From positions 1-30,090 of the IMG/VR virus record IMGVR_UViG_3300027917_000130: a stretch of 30,090 nt of DNA; one strand, 5' to 3'. Shown here piece by piece: positions 15,088-22,252 of the stretch; the stretch's first letter is position 1, and each line of letters opens with the position of its first letter. The notes below the pieces were generated by a model. That model was not told where the DNA came from, did not search any database, and worked only from the letters and a program-made list of their open reading frames with translations. Position numbers and translations under genes: made by a program. Source of the DNA: a virus.

Positions 15088-15228
15088 ATGGAAGAGAGAA
15101 TTAAAAATTTAGCAAAAAGCATGACAGGTGACGTTTACGAAGTTGCAAAGAAGATCCAGACTATTCTTCTTTGGGATTTGAACCAAAACGTACCATTAAA
15201 ATTTATAATCGAAAGCATAGCAAAATGA
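15088..15228 (+). CDS. Short leader protein, 46 aa
   Basis: An open frame of 46 codons beginning ATGGAAGAG, with AGGG seven bases upstream. It ends in TGA that overlaps the ATG of the next gene (ATGA at 15225-15228), the same coupling used by many genes here. The product is helical and amphipathic (NLAKSMTGDVYEVAKKIQ). It could be a small regulatory protein, or a leader whose translation controls the next gene. The evidence is the overlap and the position behind the tandem promoters. Confidence 0.5.
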   Translation: MEERIKNLAKSMTGDVYEVAKKIQTILLWDLNQNVPLKFIIESIAK

Positions 15229-15521
15229 CAAACAGAGGAAATACAATCAACGGTGAATTTCACTTTATCTCTTCCAATGTTACGGAAGAAGATAAGGAGT
15301 TATTTTTCGGGCCGCTGACTGGAGAAGAAGAGTTTATGGTCATGGAAGACAATTGGAAGATGCCACATATCTTACATGCCGCTGGTATTTTTCCGTCAGT
15401 AGTACAAGCTAGAAAAAATCAAAGAGCATTAGGGATTAGTGATTTTATTCCCGATGGGTTTACAGAGCTTGTACGTGGCAAAAACAAAAACCGAAAACGA
15501 ATTTTTATATTGAATATATAA
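15225..15521 (+). CDS. Hypothetical protein, 98 aa, in accessory operon
   Basis: Reads MTNRGNTINGEFHF and on. I chose the ATG at 15225, which overlaps the upstream stop; the same frame is open back to a TTG at 15171, which would add 18 residues and is less likely. The middle, EEDKELFFGPLTGEEEF, is acidic; the C terminus (RGKNKNRKRIFIL) is very basic. ARKNQRALGISDFIPDGF could be a nucleic-acid-binding element of the kind in phage homing or regulatory proteins, but I do not recognise the family. The stop abuts the next ATG. Confidence 0.65.
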   Translation: MTNRGNTINGEFHFISSNVTEEDKELFFGPLTGEEEFMVMEDNWKMPHILHAAGIFPSVVQARKNQRALGISDFIPDGFTELVRGKNKNRKRIFILNI

Positions 15522-15890
15522 ATGGATATTCCAAAATACAAAAGGCTTTTCGGAATCAAAGTTCCTCTGGAAGAGTTTTCTCCTAAAGAGTTAAAACGGA
15601 GATGGAGAATACTTTGTAAAAAATATCATCCAGATCATGGTGGTCTTAAAGAGCACTTTGAATTTGTACAAGAAGCATATGCATACTTGAAGGAACATTG
15701 CAAAGGCATTAAAGATAGCAATGCTACGTCCTTTGAATCTATATTAGATGGATATGAAGTCAATTTGGAAAACGGTGAGAGCATGTATATTTGGGATACT
15801 GGTTATCCTCCGAATCCAGCAAAGAGACAAGCATATGAAAAAAGACATCCGAATAGATTTAAAGGAAGAAATTTAAATGTCCGTATATAA
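15522..15890 (+). CDS. J-domain protein (DnaJ-like, short)
   Basis: A 122-residue protein whose first 65 residues form a J domain: helix II ELKRRWRILCKKY, the HPD motif at 36-38 (YHPDHGG) and helix III FEFVQEAYAYLKEH. Such proteins stimulate host DnaK-type chaperones. It has no Gly/Phe or zinc region; the rest (about 66-122) is a short specific tail ending in a basic patch. It begins immediately at the previous stop (TAA|ATG) with no clear ribosome site, so translation probably depends on coupling. A role in virion assembly or in recruiting the chaperone to accessory proteins is inferred. Confidence 0.85.
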   Translation: MDIPKYKRLFGIKVPLEEFSPKELKRRWRILCKKYHPDHGGLKEHFEFVQEAYAYLKEHCKGIKDSNATSFESILDGYEVNLENGESMYIWDTGYPPNPAKRQAYEKRHPNRFKGRNLNVRI

Positions 15891-15905
15891 CGAAAGGGAA
15901 GACAA

Positions 15906-17006
15906 ATGAAGAATAATGAAGAAGGATGGGTAATTGTAGCGGCTTTGCTAGTGCTTTGTGTTCTTACTCTCATTGGTACTGCAAGCGTTAGTGTAAGCAG
16001 GACTGAATTGCTTATTGTTAAAAATTTTCAGATCCACCATAAGAATTTTTATACGTCAGAAGGTGGTCTTTTAATGACTCCTGCTTGGCTGAAAAATGAA
16101 CTAACAGAAGCCGACTATAAGAATGTTGACTATGTTGGAAACTTTGATAAAGATTACTGGACGTGGAGTAATGGGTTTTTCAAAAATCAATTCTTCTCCG
16201 TTGTGGTAAAACACCAAGTAAGAACTGATCCATCCGATGGAGTCAAAAAAGTTTTACTATATGGTGATGAAGACGGAGACTATCTAAATGAAGTCAATTT
16301 CAATGTAGGGATACCGCTGGAAATTTCTGTTAGTGATGGTACACATACATTTCATGGTGGACAAGTAAAAATAGAAGGTCGCTGGATGTATGAATATATT
16401 TTCGTCATGCCTAATGCCGCTTTACGTGTTAATTCCAGCGTTAACGGCAACGGAGTAAGCGGAAGCATTATCGGAGAAGGAGAATATGGCTCTGGTTGCG
16501 GAGATGTAGCGGATATTATGTATGATGTTGCTGGTGGCACAATTGACTATAGCGGTGATATGGGAACCACTCCAAGAATCGAAGCAAGCGGTGGTATGTA
16601 TCCATATCCTATTTTGAAGCCCATTTTACAGAGAAACGCTACACAAACTTTAGATCCTGTAAATGGAACTGTTAAAGCAGATGACATCATTACTAGTGAA
16701 ACCGAAACAGGTGTTATCTTTATTACTGGAGATGCCAAAATTACTAACTTAACTGGTTATGGTATTCTGGTAGTAGATGGAATATTTGAGTGTGCTGGAA
16801 ACCTTGATTGGTATGGGCTAATCATAGTTGGAAATAACATTGTCCTTTCTGGTGGTGGAACAAAAACAATTTATGGTTCCGTTGTAGCCACAGGAGAAGC
16901 GGTTGCTATCAATGGCTCTGTAGATATTCAATATGACTGTAATGTATTGAGAGATTTACAAGATAACCATTCACGGTACAAATTGACTAGCTGGAGACAA
17001 CTATAA
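15906..17006 (+). CDS. PilX-like type IV pilin/minor pilin
   Basis: A 366-residue protein with a class III prepilin start: a short charged leader MKNNEEG, probable cleavage after G7, then a hydrophobic helix at about 8-30 (WVIVAALLVLCVLTLIG). The pattern and the following FYTSEGGL (about 47-54) are those of PilX N-terminal proteins of type IV pilus systems. As in some PilX/GspK-type pilins the mature protein lacks Glu5. The C-terminal 150 residues look like a beta-rich domain (GYGILVVDGIFE, WYGLIIVGNNIVL). It would be inserted in the inner membrane and could join the host pilus. AAAGGGA precedes the start. No other pilus gene is present. Confidence 0.82.
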   Translation: MKNNEEGWVIVAALLVLCVLTLIGTASVSVSRTELLIVKNFQIHHKNFYTSEGGLLMTPAWLKNELTEADYKNVDYVGNFDKDYWTWSNGFFKNQFFSVVVKHQVRTDPSDGVKKVLLYGDEDGDYLNEVNFNVGIPLEISVSDGTHTFHGGQVKIEGRWMYEYIFVMPNAALRVNSSVNGNGVSGSIIGEGEYGSGCGDVADIMYDVAGGTIDYSGDMGTTPRIEASGGMYPYPILKPILQRNATQTLDPVNGTVKADDIITSETETGVIFITGDAKITNLTGYGILVVDGIFECAGNLDWYGLIIVGNNIVLSGGGTKTIYGSVVATGEAVAINGSVDIQYDCNVLRDLQDNHSRYKLTSWRQL

Positions 17007-17662
17007 TGGATAGATCTAACAAGTACGTAAACGAATTCTTTGACCTTACTTGTTATCCTGATATATTGGATATCCTTAACCCGATATCTAACCGTAAGAA
17101 AGAAATAACAGAGTCTATGGCAGTAATTAAATACTTGCGTAGACTGGCATTGAAGAATCCAGAGAAGAAATATTTTCTCTATGATTTTTGCGCTGGTAAT
17201 GCATTGACTTCTGTTACTACGGCTTTCCTGTATAAGAATATTTCTTGTTATGCGATAGATAAAGCAAAAAGAGATAGAAACTGGGATAAAGTAAATCACT
17301 TCATGTATCTGCAAAGTGATATTCAAGAAGAGAACTGGGAATACATGTTACATCAAATGAGAGTGGTTTATCCTTTAACAGAAATAATTATAATCGGTGT
17401 TCATCCATGCAGGGAGCTAGCAAAGAGAATAATTGATATCTACAATAAATCTAAAGTGGATCATTTGATTCTTATGCCTTGCTGTACTGGTGGAAAGTAT
17501 AAATTTTCTCTCCCACAAGTCATAAAAGAGAAAGTGGGAGACTATTTAACATGGTGTGTGTACCTCTTAGACCTTGTAGAAGGGAAGAAAAGATTAATAG
17601 TAGATGAGAGTATACTATCACCTAAAAACGCCTTAATTATAGCAGATAGGAGCGGAAAATGA
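17006..17662 (+). CDS. Probable SAM-dependent methyltransferase
   Basis: A 218-residue protein. YDFCAGNALTS (about 59-69) fits the SAM-binding glycine loop, followed by an acidic residue after the next strand (YAIDKAKRDR). The later IGVHPCRELAKRI (about 131-143) and LILMPCCTGGK (about 154-164) resemble the TRM13/METTL25-type methyltransferases (MPCC motif), which modify RNA or proteins. Which substrate is used here is unknown. Its ATG overlaps the pilin stop (TAATG), and the neighbouring tRNA genes make tRNA a possible substrate. Confidence 0.6.
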   Translation: MDRSNKYVNEFFDLTCYPDILDILNPISNRKKEITESMAVIKYLRRLALKNPEKKYFLYDFCAGNALTSVTTAFLYKNISCYAIDKAKRDRNWDKVNHFMYLQSDIQEENWEYMLHQMRVVYPLTEIIIIGVHPCRELAKRIIDIYNKSKVDHLILMPCCTGGKYKFSLPQVIKEKVGDYLTWCVYLLDLVEGKKRLIVDESILSPKNALIIADRSGK

Positions 17663-18120
17663 AACTTTTTTTAATATGTTCTGGACTAGCTTTGATAGTT
17701 GTAGTAATTTGGAATCGTTTTAAACGATACTCTGAAAGAATGGCTATAGAATCACAAATCTTTTCAGATGAACTGAAAAAATCTCTGGAGAAAAGTGCAG
17801 AAGAGACTATGAAAATGAAAAGTGGTGAAACTCCATCTGATGAAGATATTGATAAATACTATAGAATGTATTGCAAAAAATTTGAATTGGATACAGAAGA
17901 CGAATGGACTACCGCAGAACTATTGACATTTGAAGAGTTTGAAAAAGACGCAAAGGATAAAGGATATAGATTTCTAATCTCAATGACTAGTGATGCTTTT
18001 TCTTTTGATCCATCTACTGGTCAGTCAGTTATGTGGAGATATATAGATTATGAATCAATGATTGACGAAGATTATCATTTCGATCAAGAAACCATAAATA
18101 AACAACTAGATATAGAATAG
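17659..18120 (+). CDS. Membrane-anchored hypothetical protein
   Basis: A 153-residue protein with one N-terminal membrane helix (LFLICSGLALIVVVIW, about 3-18) followed by basic residues (NRFKRY), which suggests that the rest stays in the cytoplasm. The soluble part is acidic and helical (SDELKKSLEKSAEETMKMK), then a compact region (WTTAELLTFEEFEKDAKDK). It could be an envelope-associated accessory or superinfection-exclusion factor, but this is inference. The ATGA overlap links it to the methyltransferase. The last base of its TAG stop is the first base of tRNA-Thr. Confidence 0.65.
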   Translation: MKLFLICSGLALIVVVIWNRFKRYSERMAIESQIFSDELKKSLEKSAEETMKMKSGETPSDEDIDKYYRMYCKKFELDTEDEWTTAELLTFEEFEKDAKDKGYRFLISMTSDAFSFDPSTGQSVMWRYIDYESMIDEDYHFDQETINKQLDIE

Positions 18121-18196
18121 CCGCTGTAGCTCTTAACGGTAGAGCGTCTGACTTGTAATCAGAGGGTTGGGGGTTCAAATCCCTCCAGCGGCTCCA
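18120..18196 (+). tRNA. tRNA-Thr (anticodon TGT)
   Basis: A full cloverleaf: acceptor GCCGCTG / CAGCGGC, D arm GCTC...GAGC, anticodon stem TCTGA / TCAGA with loop CTTGTAA, T arm GGGGG-TTCAAAT-CCCTC, discriminator T and an encoded CCA at 18194-18196. The anticodon TGT reads ACA, which is useful in an AT-rich phage. The first base is shared with the upstream TAG stop, so the tRNA must be excised from the operon transcript. Confidence 0.95.
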
Positions 18197-18204
18197 GAGC
18201 AAAA

Positions 18205-18441
18205 ATGTTCACAAAAATGAAGAAGAAAACAAGTTTTCGGAAGAAACAACCATTACATAGATGTCCTAAATTCCAGACATGTGTAATGGATTGTCATCAT
18301 AGAGAACCACATGAACCTGATAAATGGTGTTTCGCTAGACATATAGATGATGTGTTTGAAAATAATCCAGAATGTCCTTCATGTGTAGAAGAAATAAAAT
18401 CAGATATTACTTTTTTTCCAGAGGACTTTGAAATAGAATGA
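18205..18441 (+). CDS. Small Cys/His-rich protein between tRNA genes
   Basis: A 78-residue protein with a very basic N terminus (KMKKKTSFRKKQ) and a Cys/His cluster: C-PKFQT-C-VMD-C-HH, then WC and later CPSC. Spacing suggests one or two zinc sites. The C terminus is acidic and hydrophobic. It sits 8 bases after tRNA-Thr and overlaps the next gene by ATGA. A second ATG at 18217 is possible. A nucleic-acid-binding role is plausible; the family is not recognised. Confidence 0.6.
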   Translation: MFTKMKKKTSFRKKQPLHRCPKFQTCVMDCHHREPHEPDKWCFARHIDDVFENNPECPSCVEEIKSDITFFPEDFEIE

Positions 18442-18650
18442 CACCAAAATTCATATGTTGTCCAGAATTAAAAGTCTATAATGACATGGGCTGGAATTCT
18501 GATAAAGGTGAATTTGTACATACAGGAATATCTACATGCGAATGTCTTGCATATCAGCAAGGAAGAAAATGCAGGAACAGAGGACGTTGTATTATTGCTA
18601 GAGAAGACGAAACTTGGATGCAAGTAAATTCAAAAAGTTGGGGAGTATAA
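18438..18650 (+). CDS. Small Cys-rich protein before tRNA-Trp
   Basis: A 70-residue protein with cysteines at ICC (near 7-8), TCEC, KC and RC, probably a small zinc-binding fold. It shares the Cys-rich character with its neighbour but not obvious sequence. The ATG overlaps the preceding TGA, and its TAA ends at the base before tRNA-Trp. Function unknown. Confidence 0.58.
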   Translation: MTPKFICCPELKVYNDMGWNSDKGEFVHTGISTCECLAYQQGRKCRNRGRCIIAREDETWMQVNSKSWGV

Positions 18651-18727
18651 GCACCTGTAGCTCTAACGGCTAGAGCATTGGACTCCAAATCCAAGTGTTG
18701 AAGGTTCAAATCCTTCCAGGTGTGCCA
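18651..18727 (+). tRNA. tRNA-Trp (anticodon CCA)
   Basis: Acceptor GCACCTG / CAGGTGT (first pair G-T), D arm GCTC...GAGC, anticodon stem TTGGA / TCCAA with loop CTCCAAA, T arm GAAGG-TTCAAAT-CCTTC, discriminator G and an encoded CCA at 18725-18727. It reads TGG. It starts directly after the stop of the preceding gene. Confidence 0.94.
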
Positions 18728-18731
18728 GAAA

Positions 18732-18765
18732 AAAAGCAGAAGAGAATTACTTCTCCTCTGCTTTT
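18732..18765. terminator. Bidirectional terminator between convergent operons
   Basis: AAAAGCAGAAGAGAA (18732-18746) pairs with TTCTCCTCTGCTTTT (18751-18765), one mismatch, 4-base loop. The A-rich left arm and T-rich right arm let it stop the plus-strand tRNA operon and the minus-strand kelch gene. Confidence 0.85.
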
Positions 18766-18774
18766 ATTTATTTC

Positions 18775-19824
18775 TTACATATAAACCCAAACTTTGTTAT
18801 ACTTATCCCATTGATCATATGGGTTCTCTCCACCTATTACATAAATTCTTCCTCCAAATTCACAAGCTCTTGCGTATGCAATTGGAACTGGAAATGGATC
18901 AATACTAGTGAAACTGCTAAAATTAGTAGTTACTAAACAAGTTCTAAAATCTTGTCCATAATAACCACCACCTATTAACCAATGTGTTCCGTTTGCTTGA
19001 CTAGCCCAAATTAATTTGGTAGGATTTATTTCGTGAATATATGAAGGTAAATCCCAAGGATAAGATTGTACTCCCCATTGTAATCCATTTTGAGTTATAA
19101 ATACCCAGTTTTGTCCTTTAATTTTTAGCATAACAAACTGAGCTATCTGACCCAAACCTTGTATCGTATAATCCCAAGAAGGTTGCCAAGTTGAACTTGA
19201 AAATGTAGGTATCAGAACTATAGGTTCTGTATCTGCTACATATTGCCATCCATTATCAGTCCAAGTATATGTTCCGTTTTGCCAAAGATTTCTGTCTTGT
19301 GTTTTTCTTTGTAGAACAGCAGGAATTGGATCACCATGAGAAAGAAGTTGCCAAGGCCCACCACCTTTAGTTATTTCTTTTTTATAGATAACTTGGTGAT
19401 TTGATAACAAAGCAAAAGCAGAATTTCCAACTTCAAAAGCTTTCCACCATAGACCTATTGCTGTATTTCCTCCTTTAGTGTTTCCAGCACTTCCCCATCT
19501 TATCTGAACTCCTTTTGTTGTAGCACTTCCACTAGAAACCCATTGAGCGGTTTGTTTACCTCTTTGACTAGTAAGAACTCCTCCTCCAAGAACATAGGCT
19601 CTTCCTTGAATAGTTTTACCGACTCCTTCTAAATGTGCGTTATCCAAATCATTGTCTATTCTTTCCCAGTTTACTGCATCTGAGCTTCTCCATACAGCGG
19701 CACTTGGAGCTTTCCCACCTGGTACGGTAACTTCTCCACCAGCCACTATTAAATCTCCAAGTTGATCAAAATATGGAAATCTACTTCCATAAAATGGTAT
19801 TTCTCCTACTTGTTGCCATCCCAT
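18775..19824 (-). CDS. Kelch-like beta-propeller protein
   Basis: A 349-residue protein, rich in Trp, Gly and aromatic residues, with repeated blade-like turns: DLIVAGGE (near 24-31), AYVLGGG, HWLIGGGYYG and RIYVIGGEN near the C terminus, which fit degenerate kelch repeats. There is no signal peptide. It is alone on the minus strand between tRNA genes and the large terminase, with a strong ribosome site (AGGAGG) and a late-like octamer upstream. Propellers of this sort occur in phage tail fibres and adhesins, so a receptor-binding or virion surface role is a reasonable inference. It has no N-terminal fibre-attachment motif that I can recognise. Confidence 0.7.
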   Translation of the reverse strand: MGWQQVGEIPFYGSRFPYFDQLGDLIVAGGEVTVPGGKAPSAAVWRSSDAVNWERIDNDLDNAHLEGVGKTIQGRAYVLGGGVLTSQRGKQTAQWVSSGSATTKGVQIRWGSAGNTKGGNTAIGLWWKAFEVGNSAFALLSNHQVIYKKEITKGGGPWQLLSHGDPIPAVLQRKTQDRNLWQNGTYTWTDNGWQYVADTEPIVLIPTFSSSTWQPSWDYTIQGLGQIAQFVMLKIKGQNWVFITQNGLQWGVQSYPWDLPSYIHEINPTKLIWASQANGTHWLIGGGYYGQDFRTCLVTTNFSSFTSIDPFPVPIAYARACEFGGRIYVIGGENPYDQWDKYNKVWVYM

Positions 19825-19862
19825 AATTTTTTCCTCCTATATTAAATTTCTTTTCTCATTAT

Positions 19863-19870
19863 TATTTATC
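19863..19870 (-). promoter_or_regulatory. Variant late promoter GATAAATA on the minus strand
   Basis: On the minus strand this reads GATAAATA, 38 bases before the ATG of the kelch-like gene, with AGGAGG between. One base differs from the late octamer. It is back to back with the terminase promoter. Confidence 0.5.
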
Positions 19871-19906
19871 TTTTTTTTCTAAAACAGAATTTTTTGGATA
19901 ACTTAT

Positions 19907-19914
19907 TATAAATA
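19907..19914 (+). promoter_or_regulatory. T4-type late promoter motif TATAAATA
   Basis: An exact octamer, 29 bases before the large terminase ATG at 19944. Confidence 0.7.
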
Positions 19915-19943
19915 TAACTAGAATAAGTATATGAGGTTTATAT

Positions 19944-21497
19944 ATGGCTATACGATATGATGACTTTGTAAAACGACCTAACGAAGAACTTGAATATACT
20001 CCAGAACAGATTGAAGAGTTAATGAAATGTAAGGAGGATGTTCATTACTTTGCTATAAAATATATTAAAATTGTTACTCTGGATCATGGAGAAGTATCTT
20101 TTGATCCATATGAATATCAAGTAACTACAATTGACTTACTCCATAAAAATAGATTTTTCGTGGGGCTATGGGCAAGACAGTCTGGAAAGACTACAGTAGT
20201 TTCTATTTACGCTTTGTGGTATGCGATATTCCATCCTTTAAAGAATGTAGGTATTGTCTCCAATAAAGAAACTTCCGCAAAACGTATTCTGGATACAATG
20301 AAGAGAATGTATGAAAGGTTGCCAGTCTGGTTGAAACCAGGCGTCACAGAATATCAAAAGACCTCCGTACATTTTGACAATGGCTCTAACTTAATCATTT
20401 CGGCTACTACTGCCGATGCCTTTAGGGGCTGGCCCATGAACCTAGTCATTTGTGATGAGTTTGCTTTCGTGCCTGGAAATCAAGCAGAAGAGTTTTGGGC
20501 GGCTAACTATCCTACACTATCATCCTCCAAAACATCAAAGCTGATAATTATTTCTACTCCTAATGGTATGTTCAATATCTTTCATAGGATCTGGACTCAA
20601 GCTCAAGTAGGAGATAACGAATTCAAACCGTTTAAAGTCATTTGGGATCAGGTTCCAGGAAGAGATGAAGCTTGGGCTTCTACAGAAGTAGCCAATATGG
20701 GATTGCAAGCGTTCAATCAAGAATATGCTTGTAAGTTTTTAGGATCTACCAATACTGTTATTCATCCAGAATGTCTACGTACTTTAATGAGCATGGATAA
20801 AGAACCTATCTTCTATGATCTACAAGATAGACTTAGACTTTGGGAGAAGCCAAAAGAAGGAGCATGGTATATTTTGGGGTGTGATCCAGCCAAAGGTACG
20901 GGGGAAAATGCTTCTGGTATCCAGATCCTAAAGATTAATTCCGTCAATCCCATAGACCTAGACCAGATAGGAGTCTTTGAAGACAACCTAACTGATGTCT
21001 ATGAGTTCTCCCATATCATAAACAAGCTCTCCTATTACTTTAACAATGCCTTTATCATGTGCGAAAATAACGGAGAAGGAGCGGCAGTAATAGCGGAGCT
21101 TTGGTGGCACTTTGAAAATGAGAACCTAGTCAATTCAGGTAGTAAAAAGAAAAGCCTTGGTATCCGTTCACAGAAAGACACAAAACCAAAAGCAGTACTT
21201 CTAATGAAGAAGGTTATAGAGGACGGTAGTATAAGACTCAGAGACAAGGAAACTATTGAGCAATTAGGATCATTCATAGAAGAGAAGAACAAATTTTTCG
21301 GGAAAGATAAACCAGATGATTTAGTTTCTGCTTTATATTGGGGAACTTATGTCTTTATGATGAACATCATAGATGAGGAATTCAAGTTCAAAAAAAGTAA
21401 AATGGACACGAATGATGCATGGGGTATCTTGTCAGATATAGAAGATGATATAGATGATTGGAGTTGGCTAACTAAATCAACAATTTGGGATCAATAA
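19944..21497 (+). CDS. 17: Large terminase subunit (T4 gp17-like)
   Basis: The packaging motor and headful nuclease. At 517 residues it is shorter than T4 gp17 (610). Walker A is ARQSGKTT (77-84), Walker B LVICDE (167-172), and the coupling motif STP is at 204-206. The RNase H-like nuclease has the expected acidic residues: D313 in LGCDPAKGTG, E374 in IMCENNGEG and D458/D459 in KPDDLVSALYWG. It forms the motor with the portal (442-2016) and is guided by the small subunit at 9629. ATG follows GAGG and a late promoter. Confidence 0.95.
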   Translation: MAIRYDDFVKRPNEELEYTPEQIEELMKCKEDVHYFAIKYIKIVTLDHGEVSFDPYEYQVTTIDLLHKNRFFVGLWARQSGKTTVVSIYALWYAIFHPLKNVGIVSNKETSAKRILDTMKRMYERLPVWLKPGVTEYQKTSVHFDNGSNLIISATTADAFRGWPMNLVICDEFAFVPGNQAEEFWAANYPTLSSSKTSKLIIISTPNGMFNIFHRIWTQAQVGDNEFKPFKVIWDQVPGRDEAWASTEVANMGLQAFNQEYACKFLGSTNTVIHPECLRTLMSMDKEPIFYDLQDRLRLWEKPKEGAWYILGCDPAKGTGENASGIQILKINSVNPIDLDQIGVFEDNLTDVYEFSHIINKLSYYFNNAFIMCENNGEGAAVIAELWWHFENENLVNSGSKKKSLGIRSQKDTKPKAVLLMKKVIEDGSIRLRDKETIEQLGSFIEEKNKFFGKDKPDDLVSALYWGTYVFMMNIIDEEFKFKKSKMDTNDAWGILSDIEDDIDDWSWLTKSTIWDQ

Positions 21498-21509
21498 TAA
21501 TTAAAAAAA

Positions 21510-21517
21510 TATAAATA
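21510..21517 (+). promoter_or_regulatory. T4-type late promoter motif TATAAATA
   Basis: An exact octamer followed by GTATT, 34 bases before the ATG at 21552. The copy at 30030 has the same flanks (AAAAAAATATAAATAGTATT). Confidence 0.72.
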
Positions 21518-21551
21518 GTATTGTAAGAGTACACTTTTTTTCGGAGGAATT

Positions 21552-22040
21552 ATGGATTTAATAGAGAAGTATTTAGGAGAAGGAAGAGATGTAAGAGGAA
21601 TTGTTAAATCTGGAAAAGTACCTCTAGATACAGACATTGACTTCCAGAGACAAATTTTGAATCAGTCTTACCATTCTAGAAAAAGCCTTGCGGCAGGAAA
21701 TATGATATCAAAAGCACTAGGAGCCAAAAGAACCACAGAACCAGTCTCTCAAGAGGAAATAGAAAAGATATATAAAGAGTCAAAGAAATATTGGAAGGAA
21801 GGTGGGGAGTATATCAAAGTAGAAGGAAAGCCTGTTTTTCTTGCATTGCATTTCGATAATCATAATCCATCTCAAGGCCAATATTATGCTTCATATTCTT
21901 GGGGAGGATGGGTAGGTTCTACTAAGATATTCAAAAAACCTGACCAAGCTATGAAAGCTATAGAAAAACAATTAATGAAGACAGTTAAAGAAAAGGGATC
22001 TTTAAGATCTGGAAACCTTCCTGCTTCATGGAGAGAATAA
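21552..22040 (+). CDS. Candidate internal protein MDLIEKYLGE|G
   Basis: A 162-residue protein whose tag MDLIEKYLGEG gives LGE|G cleavage after E10 and is nearly the same as the tag of the gene at 29093 (MDLIDKYLGEA). The body has a basic helical part and, near residues 85-115, an aromatic-rich stretch (YIKVEGKPVFLALHFDNHN, YYASYSWGGW) that looks like a small alpha/beta domain. Its TAA overlaps the next ATG. First gene of a late transcript. Function of the mature part unknown. Confidence 0.72.
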   Translation: MDLIEKYLGEGRDVRGIVKSGKVPLDTDIDFQRQILNQSYHSRKSLAAGNMISKALGAKRTTEPVSQEEIEKIYKESKKYWKEGGEYIKVEGKPVFLALHFDNHNPSQGQYYASYSWGGWVGSTKIFKKPDQAMKAIEKQLMKTVKEKGSLRSGNLPASWRE

Positions 22041-22252
22041 TGGACATTGTAGACAAACTGGAACTGTTTGAAGCAAGACCTAAATGGGCTAAAGGAAAAA
22101 ACATACCAGCTAAATTTGATCCTAAAAATCTACCAGACTTTGGAGAGGATTTCTATAAAGGGGTCGGTGGACAACGATTAAATATTTCCGATGACGAACT
22201 AGATAAAATATTAGGGAAGAAAAAGAAGAAGAAAAAGAAGAGGAAAAAATAA
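22040..22252 (+). CDS. Small basic candidate internal protein MDIVDKLELFE|A
   Basis: A 70-residue protein. I chose the ATG at 22040 (TAATG overlap, GGAGAG upstream) rather than an in-frame ATG at 22028, because it gives MDIVDKLELFEA, which matches MDIVDRLDMYEA of the next gene. Likely cleavage is LFE|A after E11. The C terminus ends in a strongly basic run (KKKKKKKRKK), suitable for binding packaged DNA. The gene pair probably arose by duplication of the 5' part. Confidence 0.66.
   Translation: MDIVDKLELFEARPKWAKGKNIPAKFDPKNLPDFGEDFYKGVGGQRLNISDDELDKILGKKKKKKKKRKK

Noticed and set aside
15088-15521. A frameshifted single gene made of the 46-residue frame and the following frame
   Set aside because: The two frames meet in a clean ATGA stop-start overlap, a layout repeated through this window, and there is no slippery sequence at the junction that I can see.
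15906-17006. Pilin as evidence of host chromosome contamination
   Set aside because: The gene is flanked by coupled phage-style genes, a J-domain gene and tRNAs in one operon, and phage structural genes lie on both sides.
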